Assembly: GCA_001724265.1 (NCBI GenBank)
Contig: MEDY01000447.1
Coordinates: forward strand, 1 to 34,427
Direction of reading: 5' to 3'
DNA: 34,427 nt
Origin: Rhizaria sp. SCN 62-66
Taxonomy: Eukaryota; Rhizaria, unplaced
Shown here: positions 31,601 to 34,427 of the stretch, piece after piece
Layout of the letters: each line of letters opens with the position of its first letter
Position numbering within the stretch: the first letter of the stretch is position 1
The notes under the pieces: model-generated
The model's database searches: none
The model's input: the letters and a program-made list of their open reading frames with translations, nothing else
Told to the model about the DNA's origin: nothing
Translations under genes and position numbers: made by a program

Positions 31601-34427
31601 CCTCACATCGTTGATCCGCCGTCTGACTTCAGCAAAGGCCGACGATGAGCGCGTTGTCAAGTTTGCTTTTTACGTTATCAAGCACTTGTCCCGCCAGCAG
31701 GTCAGTCTCGAAAAGTCCGGCGATGTGTTCGCAGAGCGTCTGTTTGGGCGCGACGCCGGCATCCTGCAGGCTGTGTCCTCACTGCAGAGTCACGAAGCGC
31801 TGGCGATTTCGCGTCACATGAGCCACTGGCTCGCAGTTATCTCCGGTCATGAGCCCGAGCTGAAGCTTGAGTACGTCATCGGTGCACTGCTTTCCTCGCG
31901 TGCGGTGTTTGACTTGCGCAAAATCAACCCGTTCCTCCCTGATGATGTTATTAACGTCATGATGGCTTTCACGGAGGCTGCGCTTCTGCGCGCCAATCGC
32001 ATTGGCCACATCAACCGCACCCTCGGCGAGGCACGCGACTTGCTGAAGCTTCTCGATTCTGTATCCAAGGTTGCTGGGAACACAACTGCTCCTGTTGCGC
32101 CTGGATCGTCGACCTCTCACTCCGCGCTTATTGCAGGCGTGATCCAGAAGAGCAAGGCTCTCGGCACGCAGCTCACTGCGGCGCGTTTCTACTGCGACAC
32201 GACCACTGCTGAGGCCGTGGCCGCAGTTGAGGGCGCAGATGCGGTTGCGGAGGTTTGCACAGCGGACAAGTGCGGCTCGTGGCTTTTCGCGGCGCAGGTA
32301 CCTGAGGAACATCTTAAGTACACGGAGTCTGTCAATGTCGCCGCCGCTGAAGATGCTGCGCTTGCACGCGAGGCCGCGGTTGCGAAGTGGGAGGCTGACC
32401 CAGCCAACGCGGGCAAGGACAACCTCACCAAGGCGCGCTGCTGCGTACTTGAGGCCCGCGTGCTGCGCCGACTGTTCAAGCACGGTATGCGCGGTGACAG
32501 CATTCCTGTGCACCGTGGTCCGCTTGAAAAGCTTGCTGATGAAGGCATGTACGGCGTCTCGCGCCCTGCCAAGGCCGGTGTGATGTTGCCTGTCTCCGGC
32601 AGTACGGCGCCGGCTGGCACTGCGCTAGTGCGATACGACCCACGCTTCCTTGTGTTCTAGTTCACGTGGAACATCATGTTGCGCAAGAGTCAGGTTGCGA
32701 TGGTGCGTGACTTTGCGGAGAACATCCGCTCTGGCAAGTCGATCGTCAAGCAGATGATCATGGGTGCGGGTAAGACCACTGTCGTCGCACCGCTGCTCAC
32801 GCTCATGTTCGGCGACGGCAAGTCCCTTGTCATGGAGGTCGTGCCGCCCGCGCTGCTTGAGTTCTCGCGCTCGATCATGCGCTCGACGTTCTCGACCGTC
32901 ATGTACAAGCGCGTGTCGACGTTCCACTTTGACCGCGCATCGATTCCGCACCCGTCGATGCTCACCAAGCTGCGCGCCGCCGTCGCCGCCCGCGGCGTCG
33001 TCATCTCGACCCCCACCTCGGTCAAGTCCGTCATGCTTAAACTGCTCGAGACGCAGCAGCAGCTCAAAGACCTCACTCTCCCGCGCACGCGCGAGCTAGA
33101 GCACGAGCGCGACGTGCTTGTGGCGTTGCTCCGTGAGTTCCAGAAGGGCGTGCTGCTCATGGACGAGGTCGATATGATTCTTCACCCGCTCAAGTCCGAG
33201 CTCAACTTCCCCATCGGCGCTAAGCACGAGCTTGACTTCGACCCCCTGCGCTGGCGTCTCGCTATGCACGTGCTGGACGCGGTGTATTATCACGCCACAC
33301 CCGTCGTGCCGGCCGACTTCCGCGACTCCAAGGCCGCCGTGGCGCTGCTGGAGCAGATCTCGGCCGCCGTGCGCGTCGGTCTGTCGGAGCGCCACATGCA
33401 GTCGTCGCCGCACGTCGTGCTGCTCAACGCAGACTTCTACTACGCGACGCTGCTGCCGCTCATGTGTGACTGGGTGATGCTGTGGGTTGAGGCACAGCAC
33501 CTCACGGGCATCACCTCCGCGCAACTGCGTGAGTACTTGCTTACTTCCGGTGTGCATAACGCCGAGCTCACGGCTGCGGTTGAGACGGGAGTGACGCCGC
33601 ACTTTCGCAAGATGATGAACCTCGCGCGCGACTGGCTGCGGTCGTATCTCCCGCACGTGCTGCAGAAGATCGACCGCGTCGGCTTCGGTCTGCTGTCCAA
33701 GGAGGACTACGAGCGCGCCGTCCGGAACGACCCCAACATCCCCGAGACGCGCGCCAAGCTCGCCATTCCGTTCCTCGGCAAGGACGTGCCCTCGGAGACG
33801 TCCGAGTTCGCGCACCCCGACGTCATCATCGGTTTGACCTACATGGCGTACCGCTACGAAGGTCTCCGCTACACCGATTTCTGCGAGGTGATTGACAGTC
33901 TGCACTCGTCGCTCGGCAAGGAGCTCGGCCCGTACATCAAGCGTCCCACCGTGGCGCGCTACGCGCGCTGGGTGCGCGAGGCCGGCGGTGTTATCCGCGG
34001 TGAGGCTTCCGCCCCCGCGCCGTCCGCCGTCCAGCAGGGCCTCGCCGCACTGCAGGAGAGCAAAGAACAGGGCGAGGACGAGGAAGATGAGAATCTGGTT
34101 GTTGACAAACGCGTTGAGGTGATGCCGCTTCGACTGCTGAAGCGGTCCAACGTCGACCACATGCAAGCTCTTTTCAACGTCCTGGTTTATGAGCCTCTGG
34201 TGATCCAGTGGTACTTGAATGATTTCGTCTTCCCGGCCCACCTGCGCCACCAGAAGGTCAAGCTCTCTGCCTCCGGTGTCGAGATCGGTGGCGACATGCT
34301 CTTCTCGCGCCGCGTCGGTTTCTCCGGTACGCCGTCCGACCTGCTCCCGCTGGAGCTCGGCCAGTGCGACTACGAGAAGGGCACCGACGGTATGATGGTG
34401 CACGTGCTCACCTCGCCCGACATGGTT
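22671..34427 (+). CDS. giant DUF3638/DUF3645 ATPase paralogue with LamG-like and dead peptidase-like N terminus; in-frame TAG at 32658; 3' end beyond window
   Basis: Exon 1 (22671-22750, 26 codons plus two bases) starts at an ATG with A at -3 and an in-frame TGA two codons upstream. Exon 2 starts at 22871 (AG/G makes Arg27). The frame gives 3,289 residues to TAG 32658-32660; the same frame then continues 589 codons to the window edge. In order: a Thr/Ala-rich leader; a LamG/ConA-like domain (about 203-437); a peptidase-like segment with Leu601, N621 and Pro729 in place of H, N and C; blocks collinear with the minus protein (about 1222-1370, 2244-2364, 2566-2600, 3027-3084); YDPRFLVF; and, after the TAG, Walker A, Walker B, and DUF3645-like and FSGTPSD blocks. 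Up to the TAG alone the product would lack the whole ATPase core. If the TAG is an error or is bypassed, this is a full-length relative. The helicase-like end and any EF-hands would lie beyond the window. Confidence 0.8.
22751..22870 (+). other. intron 1 of the plus giant gene (120 bases)
   Basis: CCCGGGAAG/GTACGC is the donor and ACGCAATCAG/GGCC the acceptor. The intron is T-rich, interrupts codon 27 (phase 2) and links the only ATG with a good context and a close upstream stop to the 3,262-codon second exon. Its donor has the same AG/GTAC[G/C]C form as the two introns of the minus gene. Confidence 0.88.
23328..23347 (+). repeat. ACTGGC hexamer repeat
   Basis: Three direct copies of ACTGGC plus a partial copy encode a Thr-Gly alternation in the low-complexity leader of the plus protein, shortly before the LamG-like domain. 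It is a flexible linker. Confidence 0.75.
23397..24100 (+). other. LamG / concanavalin A-like lectin domain
   Basis: Residues about 203-437 read as a beta-sandwich of this class: an opening strand region (MYCESWNANFFDFRG), ALSLEPGAYVHLDLSIG, then WTRVVIVRC..., a STYINGALAAQI strand typical of LamG 'Y.NG' segments, and a closing FKVRVAAVFASPTDRAPRDL strand. A Gly-rich loop (GGVGGGGGG, about 23784-23815) interrupts it. The fold is inferred from pattern; the ligand is unknown. The minus paralogue lacks it. Confidence 0.55.
32658..32660 (+). other. in-frame TAG codon inside a conserved block
   Basis: The plus protein reads VRYDPRFLVF-TAG-FTWNIMLRKSQV; the minus protein reads VVYDPRFLAF-E-YCFDIVLRRGQV with GAG (7444-7446). 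A single G to T change explains the difference. No other in-frame stop occurs in either giant gene, so TAG is not a general sense codon here. Confidence 0.9.
32661..34427 (+). CDS. ATPase core of the plus giant gene, in frame after the TAG (partial at window end)
   Basis: This 589-codon frame is collinear with the ATPase core of the minus protein. It contains QMIMGAGKTTVV (Walker A at 32763-32780), a VSTFHFDRA block, LLMDEVDMILHPLKSELNFP (Walker B at 33159-33173), SEFAHPDV, and VGFSGTPSDLLPLELGQC (FSGTPSD at 34320-34340). There is no stop and no frameshift. Annotated alone it would start at ATG 32676 and lack its family N terminus; I judge it the continuation of the gene that begins at 22671. 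It lacks the 125- and 130-residue insertions that flank Walker A in the minus protein. GC at third positions is higher than in the upstream part of the gene. Confidence 0.85.

Noticed and set aside
32658-32660. TAG reassigned to Glu in this organism
   Set aside because: About 10,000 codons of the two genes contain no other in-frame TAG, TAA or TGA, which is incompatible with TAG being a routine sense codon.
32549-32660. A shorter intron ending at the TAG, using GTACGG donors at 32549 or 32602
   Set aside because: The lengths (112 and 59 bases) are not multiples of three and would put the conserved downstream frame out of register.
22905-32660. Plus gene starting at 22905
   Set aside because: The codon there is TTG. 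A conserved-looking splice acceptor at 22870/22871 and a small ATG exon at 22671 give a proper eukaryotic start in frame.
1-34427. CRISPR arrays, prokaryotic operons, rRNA or tRNA genes
   Set aside because: No regularly spaced repeats, no clustered short genes with ribosome-binding sites and no recognisable rRNA or tRNA were seen; the introns mark this as eukaryotic nuclear DNA.

Overview
This is a nuclear segment of a eukaryote, most likely a unicellular protist. It carries spliceosomal introns of 120-131 bases with GT-AG ends, very GC-rich coding sequence set in AT-rich introns and spacers, homopolymeric Asn, Ala and Asp/Glu tracts, and reading frames thousands of codons long with the standard genetic code. 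I cannot place it in a lineage from sequence alone.

Nearly all of the window is two giant, divergently transcribed, homologous genes. The minus-strand gene (21239 down to 1221; three exons, about 6,586 residues) and the plus-strand gene (22671 to beyond 34427; a 27-codon first exon and one huge second exon, still open at the window edge) both belong to the large ATPase family known mainly from fungal and protist genomes by the DUF3638 and DUF3645 domains, often database-labelled 'ubiquitinyl hydrolase'. Both have a helicase-like P-loop core: Walker A GAGKTT, Walker B MDEVD followed by a conserved LHPLKSELNFP block, a SEFAHPDV block and an FSGTPSD block. Upstream of the core they share at least five further collinear blocks.

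The two differ at their N termini. The minus protein has a 12-Cys cluster and then a His...Asn...Cys arrangement that resembles a cysteine-peptidase active site. The plus protein has a LamG/ConA-like domain, and at the aligned positions the His is Leu and the Cys is Pro, so it looks like a catalytically dead paralogue. The minus protein ends in an EF-hand pair. The pair therefore looks like an old duplication that diverged into a putative active enzyme and a pseudoenzyme partner; that they work together is inference from homology and head-to-head placement.

The most striking detail is an in-frame TAG at 32658-32660 in the plus gene. It sits where the paralogue has a GAG Glu codon, just before the P-loop, and the frame then stays open and conserved for 589 codons to the window end. 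Sequencing error, a nonsense allele and regulated splicing are all considered.

Layout: 1-1220, spacer with weak ORFs and hairpins; 1221-21239, minus giant gene with introns at 3978-4104 and 19078-19208; 21240-22670, AT-rich divergent spacer with inverted repeats, one unresolved base and a possible extra 5' exon of the minus gene; 22671-34427, plus giant gene with an intron at 22751-22870.
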